A stretch of DNA of 45,973 nt from NCBI GenBank assembly GCA_903822545.1, contig CAIJPN010000004.1:1-45973 (forward strand). Reading direction: 5' to 3'. The notes below the pieces were generated by a model, which was not told the DNA's origin, made no database searches, and saw nothing but the letters and a program-made list of their open reading frames with translations. Origin of the DNA: an uncultured Anaerolineae bacterium. GTDB lineage: Bacteria; Chloroflexota; Anaerolineae; Anaerolineales; Villigracilaceae. Below are positions 25,057 through 34,052 of the stretch, one piece after another. Both the position numbers and the translations under genes were made by a program. Positions within the stretch are counted from its first letter, which is position 1. Each line of letters opens with the position of its first letter.

Positions 25057-25743
25057 ATGCGCCCCGATCCCCGCGATGCTTACACCATCCTTGGAATTTC
25101 CTCCCGAGCCAGCGCGGAGGAGATCAAAGCCGCCTATCGCCAGCTTGCGCGCAAATATCACCCCGATTTCAACAAATCACCCATCGCCCAGGCCCGAATG
25201 CAGGATATCAACTGGGCCTATTCCACGCTCAGCGACCCGGTCAAGCGCCTGCAATATGACCAGGCGCGCCGCCCGGCATCTTCCACACCACGCAGCGGCA
25301 CACACTACCAGCCAGGGGCGGCCCCACATCCCACACCAGGGTATTCCCGCCCGGCACCCGCGCCAGCAACACAGCGCTCTCCCGGGCAAACTTCTTCGGT
25401 TGGAATAGTTCTCATGATTCTTTTCTTGCTGCGGGCTGCCACCACCCTGTGTTCCAATAGCATCAATCAGCAGGTGACGCCGCGCACCATCACCTTCGAC
25501 CCGGCGCTGATCACCTCGCTGACACCAGTTGCCACTGCGACAGGAGATATTCGCAGCCAGATTACACCAAAAACAAATTACTGGAAACTGATCCAGGAAC
25601 AATACCCCGATTACAACCTGACCACCCCTCTGGGCCTGAGTTCGGAAGTTTTACACGTTTACCTGCTGGCAAATTACGCGTTGTTGGTAGAAACCCGCAC
25701 ACACGGCATGCTGATTGTCAATACAGCCACGCCATCTCCCTGA
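25057..25743 (+). CDS. J-domain membrane protein
   Basis: 228 residues. The N-terminal J domain (about 6-68) has DAYTILGISSRASAEEIKAA and the H-P-D tripeptide in RKYHPDF, the contact that stimulates DnaK ATPase. A Ser/Pro/Thr-rich linker (about 70-112) leads to one hydrophobic segment (SVGIVLMILFLLRAATTL, about 113-130) and a C-terminal domain of about 95 residues with no recognised family. It lacks the Gly/Phe and zinc-finger regions of true DnaJ, so it is a specialised co-chaperone tethered to the membrane. It lies 4 bp after hemW, presumably co-transcribed. Its stop abuts that of a convergent gene with no gap, so the two transcripts must overlap at their 3' ends. Confidence 0.85.
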   Translation: MRPDPRDAYTILGISSRASAEEIKAAYRQLARKYHPDFNKSPIAQARMQDINWAYSTLSDPVKRLQYDQARRPASSTPRSGTHYQPGAAPHPTPGYSRPAPAPATQRSPGQTSSVGIVLMILFLLRAATTLCSNSINQQVTPRTITFDPALITSLTPVATATGDIRSQITPKTNYWKLIQEQYPDYNLTTPLGLSSEVLHVYLLANYALLVETRTHGMLIVNTATPSP

Positions 25744-26502
25744 CTAATACTTGTTCTTTAACTCTTTCACCGGCAAGATAATTTGCCCCTCGTCCGGGTC
25801 ACCCACGCGGATGATCTCAGCCGGGCGCTTTTCGTGGAGGAACGCCACATACGCGGCAGAAAGGGCATCCAGCGCCTCGGCAGTGTACAGCATCTCGAGG
25901 GGGAGCGCCCCTTTCAACAGCTTGTGGCGTGTCAGTTCTTCAAAAAAATCCATCGGGTCGCGGATGGCGAGGCCCTGCTCGTAGAGTAAAAGCTGGCGCT
26001 GCAGGCGACCTTCCAGCGTGGAGCTGGGAAGTGGCATCTGCCCGGCGAGAGCGGCAAAACAGGCCTGCGGGTGGGTTTCGATCCAACGGCGTTTGGCTTC
26101 CGGCGCAGAATCTGGGTAGAATCCGAGTGATTCCATCCGGCGGTACAGTTCAAATCCCACCTGCACCCAGCCCGAGCTCATCTCACGTTTCGAGGGTGTA
26201 GCCGAAACGTTGATACCGCGCTGGCGCAGTTCATACTCGGCCAGGCGCATTTCTGCGGCGCGCCCGGCCTTGCGGATGGGCGTGAGCGTGGGATGGTTAT
26301 CGCGCACCAGCCCATGGCTGGGGCGCGGCGGTGCATTAACGGCCACCAGCATCTTCTCGTGCGCTGCCAGGAACGAGAGCACATCATCAAGCTCGCCCTC
26401 GGCAAGCGCCGTCAGCCGCCCCAAAGCATCCAGCGCGGCATAAGTGAAGGGCTTGCGCCCTCCTGAAGCATCAATTCCGACAAAAGAAGTATCAAAGAAC
26501 AT
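25744..26502 (-). CDS. DUF429 family protein
   Basis: 252 residues from the ATG at 26502. A longer frame from 26616 adds an unlikely basic leader. The start FVGIDASGGRKPFTYAALDA looks like an RNase-H-like first strand with the aspartate of G-I-D, as in the DUF429 family. VAVNAPPRPSHGL and FIETHPQA-like text (RRWIETHPQACFAAL) in the middle support this. Function is unknown. The fold suggests nucleic-acid or nucleotide processing, but that is family-level inference. The gene is transcribed alone, convergent with the J-domain gene and divergent from the thioredoxin-like gene. Confidence 0.75.
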   Translation of the reverse strand: MFFDTSFVGIDASGGRKPFTYAALDALGRLTALAEGELDDVLSFLAAHEKMLVAVNAPPRPSHGLVRDNHPTLTPIRKAGRAAEMRLAEYELRQRGINVSATPSKREMSSGWVQVGFELYRRMESLGFYPDSAPEAKRRWIETHPQACFAALAGQMPLPSSTLEGRLQRQLLLYEQGLAIRDPMDFFEELTRHKLLKGALPLEMLYTAEALDALSAAYVAFLHEKRPAEIIRVGDPDEGQIILPVKELKNKY

Positions 26503-26659
26503 GGTTTTGCATCGAATCAGGTAGAATTTGGATTCTCGGCACCTTGAGATGCGCTGCACCAGGCCTTCAGGAAAAATTCCGTCAAATACAGTGCAACGCA
26601 TCATTAACACAATCACTATTAATAACTATAGAGGCAAAGTGCAAATTTCGCAACTAAAA

Positions 26660-27199
26660 ATGAGAAGAATCACCCACCTGGTGCTGCTGCTGGCCGGATT
26701 AGGCTGGATTTGGGCCTCTGCCGCGCCTGCCGGGGCCACCACAAGTGGAAAAATCCCCGCACCGCAGGTTGGCTTCCTGGCCCCCGATTTCAGCCTGACT
26801 ACGCTCGATGGCCGGTCTGTGACCCTGAGCGACTTGCGCGGGCAGGTCGTGCTGGTCAACATCTGGGCCACCTGGTGCCCGCCCTGCCGCGCCGAAATGC
26901 CCGCCATCGAAGCCACCTACCGGGCCTACCAAAACCAGGGCTTCGTAGTGCTGGCCGTTAACGCAACCTCTCAGGACAAACAAGCCGACATTCAACCCTT
27001 TATGGATGAATTCGGCCTGAGCTTCCCCGTGCCGCTGGATATCGATGGCGCGGTAACACGCGCCTACCACGTCAGCTCACTGCCCACCTCGTTCTTCATC
27101 GGGCGCGATGGCATTATCCGCGATATGCTGATCGGCGGGCCGATGGCCGAAGCCCAACTGCGCGCGCGCATCCAAAAACTACTGGCGGAGAAACCCTGA
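26660..27199 (+). CDS. TlpA/ResA-like extracytoplasmic thioredoxin
   Basis: 179 residues. An N-terminal signal segment (HLVLLLAGLGWIWASAAPAGA) is followed by the AhpC/TSA-type thioredoxin fold: APDFSLTTLDGRSVTL, then the redox-active W-C-P-P-C (Cys73, Cys76) after VVLVNIWAT, and the cis-proline in SSLPTSFFIGRDG. It should act outside the membrane as a disulfide reductase, typically in cytochrome c maturation or protection of secreted thiols. A GTG at 26639, nearer a GAGG, is an alternative start giving seven more residues. Its TGA overlaps the ATG of the Lgt-like gene (TGATG), so the two are translationally coupled. Confidence 0.88.
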   Translation: MRRITHLVLLLAGLGWIWASAAPAGATTSGKIPAPQVGFLAPDFSLTTLDGRSVTLSDLRGQVVLVNIWATWCPPCRAEMPAIEATYRAYQNQGFVVLAVNATSQDKQADIQPFMDEFGLSFPVPLDIDGAVTRAYHVSSLPTSFFIGRDGIIRDMLIGGPMAEAQLRARIQKLLAEKP

Positions 27200-27936
27200 T
27201 GCTGCCCGTTCTCAACATTGGGCCCCTGGCCCTGCAAACCCCCGGCCTCATGCTGCTGCTGGCCCTGTGGCTCGGACTGTCCCTGGCCGAAAAAACCTGT
27301 CACCGGCATGGGCTGAGTGCCGACCGGCTCTACAGCCTCGTTTTTATAGTAATCCTCGCCGCAGGGCTGGGCGCGCGCCTGTTCTACGCTCTTAATAATG
27401 CGGAAGCATTCCTTGCCAGCCCACTCGGGCTTTTCTCGCTCAACCCAGATATGCTCGACCCCTTCGGTGGGTTCGCGGCGGGACTCATTTCCGCCCTGGT
27501 CATGGGCCGCCGTTATCGCATCCATTTCTGGCCGACACTGGATGCGCTGACGCCCCTTTTCATGCTGCTGACCCTCGGCATTGCCACAGCCCACATCGCC
27601 TCTGGCTCGGCCTTTGGCATGGAAACCTCCCTGCCATGGCCTTTCAGCATCCAACTATGGGGCGCAGCCCGCCATCCCACGCAATTTTACGAACTACTGG
27701 CAGCTTCCATCATCTATGGGCTGCTCTACCGCAAACTGGCCGATTCACCTGCCCCTGCCGGAACGCTCTTCCTGACATTTTCCGCGCTGGTAGCTGGATC
27801 ACAACTCTTCATCCTCGGCCTGCGTGGCGATTCCACCCTGCTGCCCGGCGGATTGCGCCTTGAGCAAATCGTCGCCTGGCTGGCACTGGCAGCCATATTC
27901 TGGGCTTATGACAAGCTGGTCAAAGCTGCGAAGTAA
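27199..27936 (+). CDS. Prolipoprotein diacylglyceryl transferase-like (Lgt family) membrane protein
   Basis: 245 residues with about seven hydrophobic segments. Lgt-like features are the length, G-A-R-L-F-Y-A-L after the second helix, the DPFGGFAAGL stretch where Lgt has its H-G-G-L, and HPTQFYELL. The block that in E. coli Lgt contains essential Arg143 and Asn146 (G-R-x-G-N-F) reads AHIASGSAFGMETSLPW here, with no arginine or asparagine. The family moves diacylglycerol from phosphatidylglycerol to lipobox cysteines. Whether this divergent member does so is doubtful, and it may have a related role with its coupled TlpA-like partner. The window encodes at least two lipoproteins, so a true Lgt should exist in the cell. 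Confidence 0.75.
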   Translation: MLPVLNIGPLALQTPGLMLLLALWLGLSLAEKTCHRHGLSADRLYSLVFIVILAAGLGARLFYALNNAEAFLASPLGLFSLNPDMLDPFGGFAAGLISALVMGRRYRIHFWPTLDALTPLFMLLTLGIATAHIASGSAFGMETSLPWPFSIQLWGAARHPTQFYELLAASIIYGLLYRKLADSPAPAGTLFLTFSALVAGSQLFILGLRGDSTLLPGGLRLEQIVAWLALAAIFWAYDKLVKAAK

Positions 27937-28056
27937 AATCCCCACGCGTATAACAGTTGCGCACCTGTGGCACAGGATGGCATCTCGCATTACCTTTGGC
28001 TGTTGTAATACCCCTCAACCAAAAAATTGACGACAAAAGAAAGTGACTATACGAAG

Positions 28057-28413
28057 ATGGATAAGGTTTTGATCAAAGACTTGCGAGTGGTGGGGATTAT
28101 CGGGATTTATGATTTTGAGCGCACGACCCCACAAGAGATGGTTTTCAACCTGACTCTGTTTACCGACACACGCAAAGCGGCAGAATCGGATGATATTGCT
28201 GATTGTGTGGATTATGAGAAGGTCTCAAACCATGTCAAGGCGCACGCTGAAACGTCGAAACGGTTGACGGTGGAAGCCCTGGCAGAGGATGTTGCCCGGT
28301 TATGCCTGGAGACGCCAGGGGTGCGGGGAGTCTGCGTAAAGGTGGAGAAGACCCAGGCGATTGCGTTCACTGCTTCGGTGGGTGTGGAAATTGAGCGGGG
28401 TGAGGTGAGTTGA
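28057..28413 (+). CDS. folB: Dihydroneopterin aldolase FolB
   Basis: 118 residues from the ATG at 28057. A TTG at 28027 would add ten residues without a better ribosome-binding site. The family pattern is clear: KVLIKDLRVVGIIGIYDFER at the start (the I-G-V-x-x-x-E-R type region), DCVDYEKVSNHVK, LTVEALAEDVARLCL with the catalytic glutamate region, and a final strand AFTASVGVEIER. It cleaves (and epimerises) dihydroneopterin to 6-hydroxymethyl-dihydropterin in folate synthesis. It converges on folE, which makes the first pterin of the same pathway. Confidence 0.88.
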   Translation: MDKVLIKDLRVVGIIGIYDFERTTPQEMVFNLTLFTDTRKAAESDDIADCVDYEKVSNHVKAHAETSKRLTVEALAEDVARLCLETPGVRGVCVKVEKTQAIAFTASVGVEIERGEVS

Positions 28414-28423
28414 TTTAATGGCC

Positions 28424-28448
28424 AGACGCTGCCAGGGCGGCAGCGTCT
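28424..28448. terminator. Perfect hairpin between folB and folE
   Basis: AGACGCTGCC (28424-28433) and GGCAGCGTCT (28439-28448) form a perfect 10-bp stem with a 5-base loop, 10 bp after the folB stop. No T-run follows on either strand, so it may be a factor-dependent stop or a 3'-end stabiliser. Confidence 0.45.
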
Positions 28449-28580
28449 CGGGTGGATGTTCGGGTGTGAGATGTGTGCAGGGGGCAATCTGGTTTGGGCG
28501 TGGAAAATGTTTGTCCTTTTTTCAAGAAAGAACATTGGCTGTTCAAATTCGTATGGGCGAGATGCTATTTCACCCCACTT

Positions 28581-29213
28581 TTAGAGTTGGAGGGGTGATG
28601 CGCCGCGCGAAATATTATCGAGAAATTCCTGGCGAGTAGCGAGGTTGGCGCGGAAGGCTCCGTGCATGGCCGAGGTGGTCATGCGGGCGTTGTGTTTTTT
28701 GACGCCGCGCATCATGGAGCACAGGTGCATGGCTTCGACGACGACGGCAACGCCTTGTGGGTGGAGCAGGTCGCGCAGGAAGTCGGCTATCTGGCGCGTC
28801 ATGCGCTCCTGGACTTGCAGGCGGCGGGCGTACATGTCGACGATGCGGGGAATTTTGGAGAGGCCGAGCACCCGGCCGTCTGGAATGTAGGCAACGTGAG
28901 CGCGCCCAATGAAGGGCAACATGTGATGTTCGCAAAGGCTATAGAATTCGATATCGCGTACGATGACCATTTCATCGTACTGGACTTCGAAGATGGCGTC
29001 GTTGACGAGTCGTTCTGTATTGATGTGGTAGCCTGCGAGGAGTTCTCCATACATACGGGCCACGCGGGCGGGGGTTTTTTGCAGGCCTTCTCGTGTGGGG
29101 TCTTCGCCAAAAGCGGTGAGCATGCTGAGGATGGATTTTTCGATGGATGGGAAGTTGACGTTTTCTTGCCAATCTGGCTCAAGGATGGCATCGTCGAAGT
29201 CGTTTTGACCCAT
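28581..29213 (-). CDS. folE: GTP cyclohydrolase I FolE
   Basis: 210 residues from the ATG at 29213, preceded by GGAGAACCCA. A longer frame upstream overlaps the hpf terminator and is unlikely. The zinc ligands are in [11 protein letters not shown] (Cys, His, His) and HLCSMMRGV (the second Cys). Other conserved parts are [20 protein letters not shown] and [21 protein letters not shown] split across the active-site face. The enzyme turns GTP into dihydroneopterin triphosphate, the first step to folate or other pterins. It is transcribed convergently with folB. A T-run plus hairpin separates it from hpf, so it probably has its own promoter or read-through from there. Confidence 0.95.
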   Translation of the reverse strand: MGQNDFDDAILEPDWQENVNFPSIEKSILSMLTAFGEDPTREGLQKTPARVARMYGELLAGYHINTERLVNDAIFEVQYDEMVIVRDIEFYSLCEHHMLPFIGRAHVAYIPDGRVLGLSKIPRIVDMYARRLQVQERMTRQIADFLRDLLHPQGVAVVVEAMHLCSMMRGVKKHNARMTTSAMHGAFRANLATRQEFLDNISRGASPLQL

Positions 29214-29223
29214 TGGGTTCTCC

Positions 29224-29255
29224 AAAAAAATAGGCTGGCCGCGGAGGGCCAGCTT
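29224..29255 (-). terminator. Rho-independent terminator after hpf
   Basis: On the minus strand AAGCTGGCC pairs with GGCCAGCCT (one G-T pair) around a short loop and is followed by TATTTTTTT. It lies 22 bp past the hpf stop and just before the folE ribosome-binding site. Confidence 0.8.
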
Positions 29256-29277
29256 ATTGTAATGCAAGAGGAGATTT

Positions 29278-29847
29278 TTAGCGGACAGATGGCTCGATGA
29301 GACCGTAGGTGTCATCGCGGCGACGGTAGAGTACGTTGACTGCGCTGGCTTTGGCGTTGTAGAAGATGAAGAAGTTGTCGTGGCCGAGAAGTTTCATTTG
29401 TTCGATGGCTTCTTCTTCGGTCATGGGGATGATGTCAAATTTTTTGCGGCGAACGATGACGGGGGCTTCTTCGGTTTCAATTTCTGGCATTGGCTCGATC
29501 TCAGGGGCCACTTCGGCGGCTGATTTGCCATCACCGCGCCCGGTCTGGCGCTTGCCTTTGAACCGCACGATCTGGCGATCCATTTTGTCGGCGGCATCAT
29601 CTACAGATTTACGAATGTCATCCGCGCGTTCTTCGACGCGGAGGAGCAATCCTTTGCCGCGCACGGTCATTTGTGCAACGTAGCGATCGGCAGCGGAGCG
29701 GGCCGATTTAAGGTGGGAAAGGTCTACATGGATTTCTTCGATGCTGCTGAGGTGGCGTTCTATCTTTGCTACTTTCTTTTCGACGTATTCCTGGATACGT
29801 TCTGTAACGTCGAAATCGTGACCAACTATCTCTAACTTGGTTACCAT
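29278..29847 (-). CDS. hpf: Ribosome hibernation promoting factor, long form
   Basis: 189 residues. The N-terminal domain (about 1-105) reads [20 protein letters not shown], with [13 protein letters not shown] at its end, as in S30AE/YfiA proteins that bind the mRNA-tRNA channel of the 30S subunit. An acidic linker (about 112-135) leads to the C-terminal dimerisation domain (about 136-189) with [15 protein letters not shown] and [20 protein letters not shown]. Long HPF alone makes 100S ribosome dimers in stationary phase. A strong AAGGAGG precedes the ATG. It lies 60 bp after comF with no clear terminator between, so it may also be read from the pilus operon. Confidence 0.94.
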   Translation of the reverse strand: MVTKLEIVGHDFDVTERIQEYVEKKVAKIERHLSSIEEIHVDLSHLKSARSAADRYVAQMTVRGKGLLLRVEERADDIRKSVDDAADKMDRQIVRFKGKRQTGRGDGKSAAEVAPEIEPMPEIETEEAPVIVRRKKFDIIPMTEEEAIEQMKLLGHDNFFIFYNAKASAVNVLYRRRDDTYGLIEPSVR

Positions 29848-29906
29848 ATGAGCCTCCTTGAGGAACGGATAGTGTGTGTTGCCCGTGAATTGGGCGGTGA
29901 AAATGG

Positions 29907-30647
29907 CTAGATTTTGTCGAGATCGCTATGAGCAAGGGCGCGAGCGAATGAGTAAGCGTAAACTTGCTTGGCTCCGGCTGTTTTCAGGGCAATTGCTGCT
30001 TCAGAGACAGTAGCGCCGGTGGTAATTACATCATCGAGGATAAGAACGTTTTTTCCAGCTACAAGATGGGGATCGGCCTGGAATGCGCCTTTGACATTTT
30101 CTTTGCGCTGTACAGCGTTGAGCTTAACCTGTGACTGGGTGTGCTTTACGCGCTGGAGGGCATTGGGCTGGCAAATCCAGTTGCCATTCCAAGCCAGGGG
30201 ACGCGCAATCTCTTCTACTTGATTATAGCCTCGTTCGACCCGGCGTTGTTGGCTTAACGGAATTGGGATGATGATTTCAAAATCCCAACCTGTTTTTTGG
30301 AGCGCTGGATACATGATTGTAGCAAGGGTTTCGCCAAGCCAATAGGTGTTTTTGTATTTTAGTCGATGGAGAGCCTGTTGCGCCGGCGGCTTAAAAACAA
30401 CCCACGACCGCATGATGTCATAATGCGGTCGTGAATTTGTGCACGCACGGCAGATTCCATTATTCGCTTGTGGAAGGCCACAAATCTCACAAAGCGGCTG
30501 CGTCAAGGGTGTAAGCGCCTGTTGACAATCATCGCACCAGCGCACGCCCAATTTACCACAGCCTCCGCAAGTGGGTGGGAAGAGGATGTCAATCCCGGCC
30601 CACAATAATCGGTATAACCGATATCGCGTTGGGATTTTGTGATTCAC
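29907..30647 (-). CDS. comF: ComF-like phosphoribosyltransferase
   Basis: 246 residues from a GTG at 30647, preferred because AAGGG lies about 7 nt before it. A TTG at 30668 overlapping tadC is the alternative. The N-terminus carries a zinc-finger-like set of cysteine pairs (CGGCGKLGVRWCDDC and CEICGLPQANNGICRAC). The C-terminal half has the phosphoribosyltransferase fold with NVLILDDVITTGATV, the PRPP loop, and RVERGYNQVEEIARPL. ComF proteins are needed for uptake of transforming DNA in naturally competent bacteria, with biochemical role unsettled. It ends the tad operon, suggesting the pilus and DNA uptake are linked. Confidence 0.88.
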   Translation of the reverse strand: MNHKIPTRYRLYRLLWAGIDILFPPTCGGCGKLGVRWCDDCQQALTPLTQPLCEICGLPQANNGICRACTNSRPHYDIMRSWVVFKPPAQQALHRLKYKNTYWLGETLATIMYPALQKTGWDFEIIIPIPLSQQRRVERGYNQVEEIARPLAWNGNWICQPNALQRVKHTQSQVKLNAVQRKENVKGAFQADPHLVAGKNVLILDDVITTGATVSEAAIALKTAGAKQVYAYSFARALAHSDLDKI

Positions 30648-30657
30648 CTGGTTGCCC

Positions 30658-31596
30658 TTACATGTCAATTGCCATGATCTTCAGAATGGCAGGGGTCATT
30701 AGTACGATGAAAATCGATGGGAAAATAAAGAAAATCATCGGGAAGAGCATTTTTACAGGGGCCTGGTGAGCCTTTTCTTCGGCGCGCTGGCGGCGGAGCA
30801 TACGCATTTGTTCGGATTGAATACGTAACACTTTTGCCATACTAACGCCTAGAGATTCGCTTTGGATAACGGCAGCAACAAAGCTAGTCATTTCGCCAAT
30901 ATCAATACGGTCAGCCATTGAACGTAAAGCTTCGCGTCGCAATTTTCCCAACTGGATTTCTCGAATAGCACGAGCAAAAGCCATGGATAACTCGTTTTCC
31001 CATTTTTCTGCAACGTTGGACATGGCGGAATCAAAACCCAAGCCCGCTTCCACGCAAATGGTAAGCAGGTCAAGAGCATCTGGCATAGCTTTGCGAACTT
31101 CTTCCTGGCGTTTGGTGATTGCGCTGCTCAACCAAAGGTCTGGAAAGAAGTATCCCACGACCAGGCCAATCAGGGCAAACAAAATCGCCTGGGAGACTGG
31201 TTTGTGGGAAACAAATACTGAGATGACAAAAGTCCCAATGGCAGCAACTACTGCAACGCCGAACTTGGAAGTCATGAACATTGGGGGATCGATTGATCCA
31301 GCTTTTCCGGCAAGTTCAAGTTTGCGAGAAATCTGTTCAAGCTGGTTTTGAGGCGTGAAGCGGGTTGCCATGTCCCCAAAACTTTTCAAGATCGGGATAA
31401 TGACACGCTCTTGAAAAGGTTGGGACATTTCAATATCTTCAAGTGTGACCGACTCTCCACGCTGTGTAAATTCGCTTAGCCGGGCTTGCAATGGATCATC
31501 ATCACCCCTGTCCACTCGGCGACCCACATATACCAAGGCTGCCGCGATTCCAATGACTACCACCAGACCAATAATGGCATATACTGACCAATCCAT
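30658..31596 (-). CDS. tadC: Tad pilus inner-membrane platform protein TadC
   Basis: 312 residues of the GspF/TadC type. There is an N-terminal helix (YAIIGLVVVIGIAAALVYVG), two more around 115-150, and a final one near 285-308 (FFIFPSIFIVLMTPAILKIM). The cytoplasmic core contains PDALDLLTICVEAGLGFDSA and a later matching helix pair with FVAAVIQSESLGVSMAKVL. With TadB it forms the membrane platform on which the TadA motor acts to assemble Flp pili. The ATG is one base after the tadB stop, with AGAGGTG as ribosome-binding site inside tadB. Confidence 0.93.
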   Translation of the reverse strand: MDWSVYAIIGLVVVIGIAAALVYVGRRVDRGDDDPLQARLSEFTQRGESVTLEDIEMSQPFQERVIIPILKSFGDMATRFTPQNQLEQISRKLELAGKAGSIDPPMFMTSKFGVAVVAAIGTFVISVFVSHKPVSQAILFALIGLVVGYFFPDLWLSSAITKRQEEVRKAMPDALDLLTICVEAGLGFDSAMSNVAEKWENELSMAFARAIREIQLGKLRREALRSMADRIDIGEMTSFVAAVIQSESLGVSMAKVLRIQSEQMRMLRRQRAEEKAHQAPVKMLFPMIFFIFPSIFIVLMTPAILKIMAIDM

Positions 31597-31597
31597 A

Positions 31598-32551
31598 TTA
31601 CACCTCTATATTGGCAATACCTTGCATAATGGCATAGCCAAATCCAACCATCAAAAGGCTTGCAACCACCGCTGAAACACCGCAAGTAAAGTTGGCAGGG
31701 GTAAAAAGTTCTCCCATATATTCTGGGTTAATAAACCACAAAATACCAAATAAAGCAAACGGAATAAATGTAATGATGCCACCCGACAATTGCACCTGGG
31801 ATGTCATCACTTTCACCTGTCCTTTGATACGAATACGTTCACGAATGGTGAAAGTGATGGAGTCTAGAATATCTGCCAGGGGGCCACCAACTTCGCGTTG
31901 CACATTGATGGCTGTGATTACAAAGTCAAGGTCATCACTGGGAATACGGCGTAAAAGGTTGTCCAGGGCTTTATCCATGGGTACGCCAAGCTGCATTTCT
32001 TGAACCACACGGCGGAATTCTTCGTTGATTGGGGGAGGCAATTCACGGCTGACTGCTTCAAGAGCTTGCATGGTAGAGTATCCAGCGCGTAAACCATTCA
32101 CCATCAAGTTAAGCATATCTGGCAACTGACCGTTAAAATTCGTCAGGCGTCGGCCCTGTTGTGTTCGCAGATATGCGATAGGTAGAACAGCACCAACAAT
32201 TGCCCCAATACCAAAAGAAAGCGGTTGTTGCCCACCTCCAATAAAGCCAGCAAAACCCAACCCAAGCGAGAGGATAACAATCAAGGAGAAAAATTCACCC
32301 GGCTTGAACTTCATGTCAGCCTGGGCCAGGCTTTGGGCAACACGTTCACCCAAACTAGATTTTTCAACTCGTTTATTAACCCATTCAGATATTTGTGATT
32401 TTTGTTGTCCTTGATCGCCTTTGGGCTTGTCTTCTTCGAGATAGCGCCCCAGGCGGTTCTCAACCAGATTGCGCTCACTGGATGATGATACATAAATCCC
32501 AACACCAACCAGGATAACAATGACAACGACGCCTATGACAACATATAGCAT
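31598..32551 (-). CDS. tadB: Tad pilus inner-membrane platform protein TadB
   Basis: 317 residues, GspF-like and paralogous to TadC. The N-terminal helix is VVIGVVVIVILVGVGIYV, followed by a charged cytoplasmic stretch, a helix pair around 95-130, and the T2SF domain with LPDMLNLMVNGLRAGYSTMQ and DDLDFVITAINVQREVGGPL. Helices at the C-terminus are GIITFIPFALFGILWFI and VSAVVASLLMVGFGYAIM. It works with TadC as the membrane platform of the Flp pilus. The gene lies 32 bp after tadA and has AGGTGA before its ATG. Confidence 0.93.
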   Translation of the reverse strand: MLYVVIGVVVIVILVGVGIYVSSSSERNLVENRLGRYLEEDKPKGDQGQQKSQISEWVNKRVEKSSLGERVAQSLAQADMKFKPGEFFSLIVILSLGLGFAGFIGGGQQPLSFGIGAIVGAVLPIAYLRTQQGRRLTNFNGQLPDMLNLMVNGLRAGYSTMQALEAVSRELPPPINEEFRRVVQEMQLGVPMDKALDNLLRRIPSDDLDFVITAINVQREVGGPLADILDSITFTIRERIRIKGQVKVMTSQVQLSGGIITFIPFALFGILWFINPEYMGELFTPANFTCGVSAVVASLLMVGFGYAIMQGIANIEV

Positions 32552-32583
32552 AAAATCACCTGTGGTAACAAATTTTATTAGCT

Positions 32584-34014
32584 CTAGTACCGTCTCCGGT
32601 CACCAACACCAAAGACTGAAGATGGCAAATGAATTCCAGCAGCCTCAATCTTGTCCATAAACTTGGGACGCAAGCCGGTTGGGCGCAAACGACCTAAAAT
32701 TTTGCCATTTTCGATACCGGTCTGCTCAAACACATAAATATCGGTAAGTGTGATGACATCACCCTCCATACCGGTAACCTCGGTAATATTAACAACCTTA
32801 CGGGTGCCATCTCGCATACGCTCCTGGTGGAGGATCACTTCAACTGCCGAAGAAATCTGTTCGCGAATGGCTCGCACCGGCAAATCCATACCTGCCATTA
32901 AACACATTGTTTCCATACGAGACAAAGTATCGCGCGGGCCGTTGGAGTGCGCTGTGGTCATTGAACCATCGTGGCCGGTATTCATAGCCTGAAGCATGTC
33001 CAAAGACTCTGCGCCACGGCATTCCCCTACGATGATACGTTCAGGGCGCATACGAAGGGCATTAATCACCAAGTCTCGAATCGTTACTTCACCACGACCT
33101 TCAATGTTGGGAGGTCGAGACTCAAGCGGTACAACATGTTCCTGTCGTAGTTGCAATTCAGCAGCATTTTCTATAGTTAAAATGCGCTCATCGCTCGGGA
33201 TAAAACCCGAGAGAATATTAAGCATGGTGGTTTTCCCAGAGCCTGTACCACCAGAAACAACAATGTTCATACGAGCAATTACACAGGCTTTCAAGAATTC
33301 AACAGCCTCAGGGGTAATTGCTCCAAAACCGATCAATTGATCAACTGTAATCGGGGATTTGGAAAATTTACGGATGGTAATTGTAGGACCGCAAAGTGCA
33401 ATCGGAGGAATGATAGCATTTACGCGGGACCCATCAGGTAAGCGAGCATCAACATACGGGCTGGATTCATCGATACGACGACCCAATGGTGCCACAATAC
33501 GATCAATAACGCGCATTACATGTTCATTACCATCAAAAGTAACTGGCACACGTACAAGTTTACCTTTACGTTCTACATAAACATTCTTGGGGCCGTTCAC
33601 CATGATCTCACTGATGGTATCATCTTGCAAGAGAGGTTCAATTGGCCCAAATCCCAAAATTTCAGCAGAAATTTGCTCAAAAAGACGCTGGCGCTCTGGG
33701 CGAGATAATACAATGTTCTCTTCGTTTAATATCTGCTCAAAAAGCTCCATAATCGTTCGACGAACTTCGTCCGTCTTGGAAATATCCATAGAAGGATCCA
33801 GTTCGATTAAGAGTTTGTTCTGAACCCGTGTTTTTAGGTCAAAATATGTACCTGCTTGCGGAGAAGCACTGGGAGCACTTACTCGCCTGGTTTGCAAAGA
33901 TGACAAACCGCCCCCTTGGGCACTTTCGCCATGAGAAGAACCAGAGGCAGGCACACCCGTCGGTTGATCAGCCCGGGTTGATTGGCCCTGTTCTATCCGT
34001 TTCAAAAGAGACAT
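32584..34014 (-). CDS. tadA: Tad pilus assembly ATPase TadA/CpaF
   Basis: 476 residues. A Ser/Gly-rich N-terminal stretch (about 10-50) precedes the CpaF domain. Recognisable parts are [20 protein letters not shown], the Walker A motif [14 protein letters not shown], the Asp box region [13 protein letters not shown], the Walker B region [13 protein letters not shown], and the His box [11 protein letters not shown]. The hexameric motor hydrolyses ATP at the inner membrane to drive pilin extrusion and perhaps retraction. GGAGGTAATAG before the ATG gives a firm start. It lies between cpaE and tadB in the same direction with small gaps, so it is one transcript. Confidence 0.96.
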   Translation of the reverse strand: MSLLKRIEQGQSTRADQPTGVPASGSSHGESAQGGGLSSLQTRRVSAPSASPQAGTYFDLKTRVQNKLLIELDPSMDISKTDEVRRTIMELFEQILNEENIVLSRPERQRLFEQISAEILGFGPIEPLLQDDTISEIMVNGPKNVYVERKGKLVRVPVTFDGNEHVMRVIDRIVAPLGRRIDESSPYVDARLPDGSRVNAIIPPIALCGPTITIRKFSKSPITVDQLIGFGAITPEAVEFLKACVIARMNIVVSGGTGSGKTTMLNILSGFIPSDERILTIENAAELQLRQEHVVPLESRPPNIEGRGEVTIRDLVINALRMRPERIIVGECRGAESLDMLQAMNTGHDGSMTTAHSNGPRDTLSRMETMCLMAGMDLPVRAIREQISSAVEVILHQERMRDGTRKVVNITEVTGMEGDVITLTDIYVFEQTGIENGKILGRLRPTGLRPKFMDKIEAAGIHLPSSVFGVGDRRRY

Positions 34015-34052
34015 CTATTACCTCCACATATACCAAAGATAACATTAAACCG

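Noticed and set aside
28424-28448. Hairpin between folB and folE as a firm rho-independent terminator
   Set aside because: The stem is perfect but no T-run follows, so it is listed with low confidence only.
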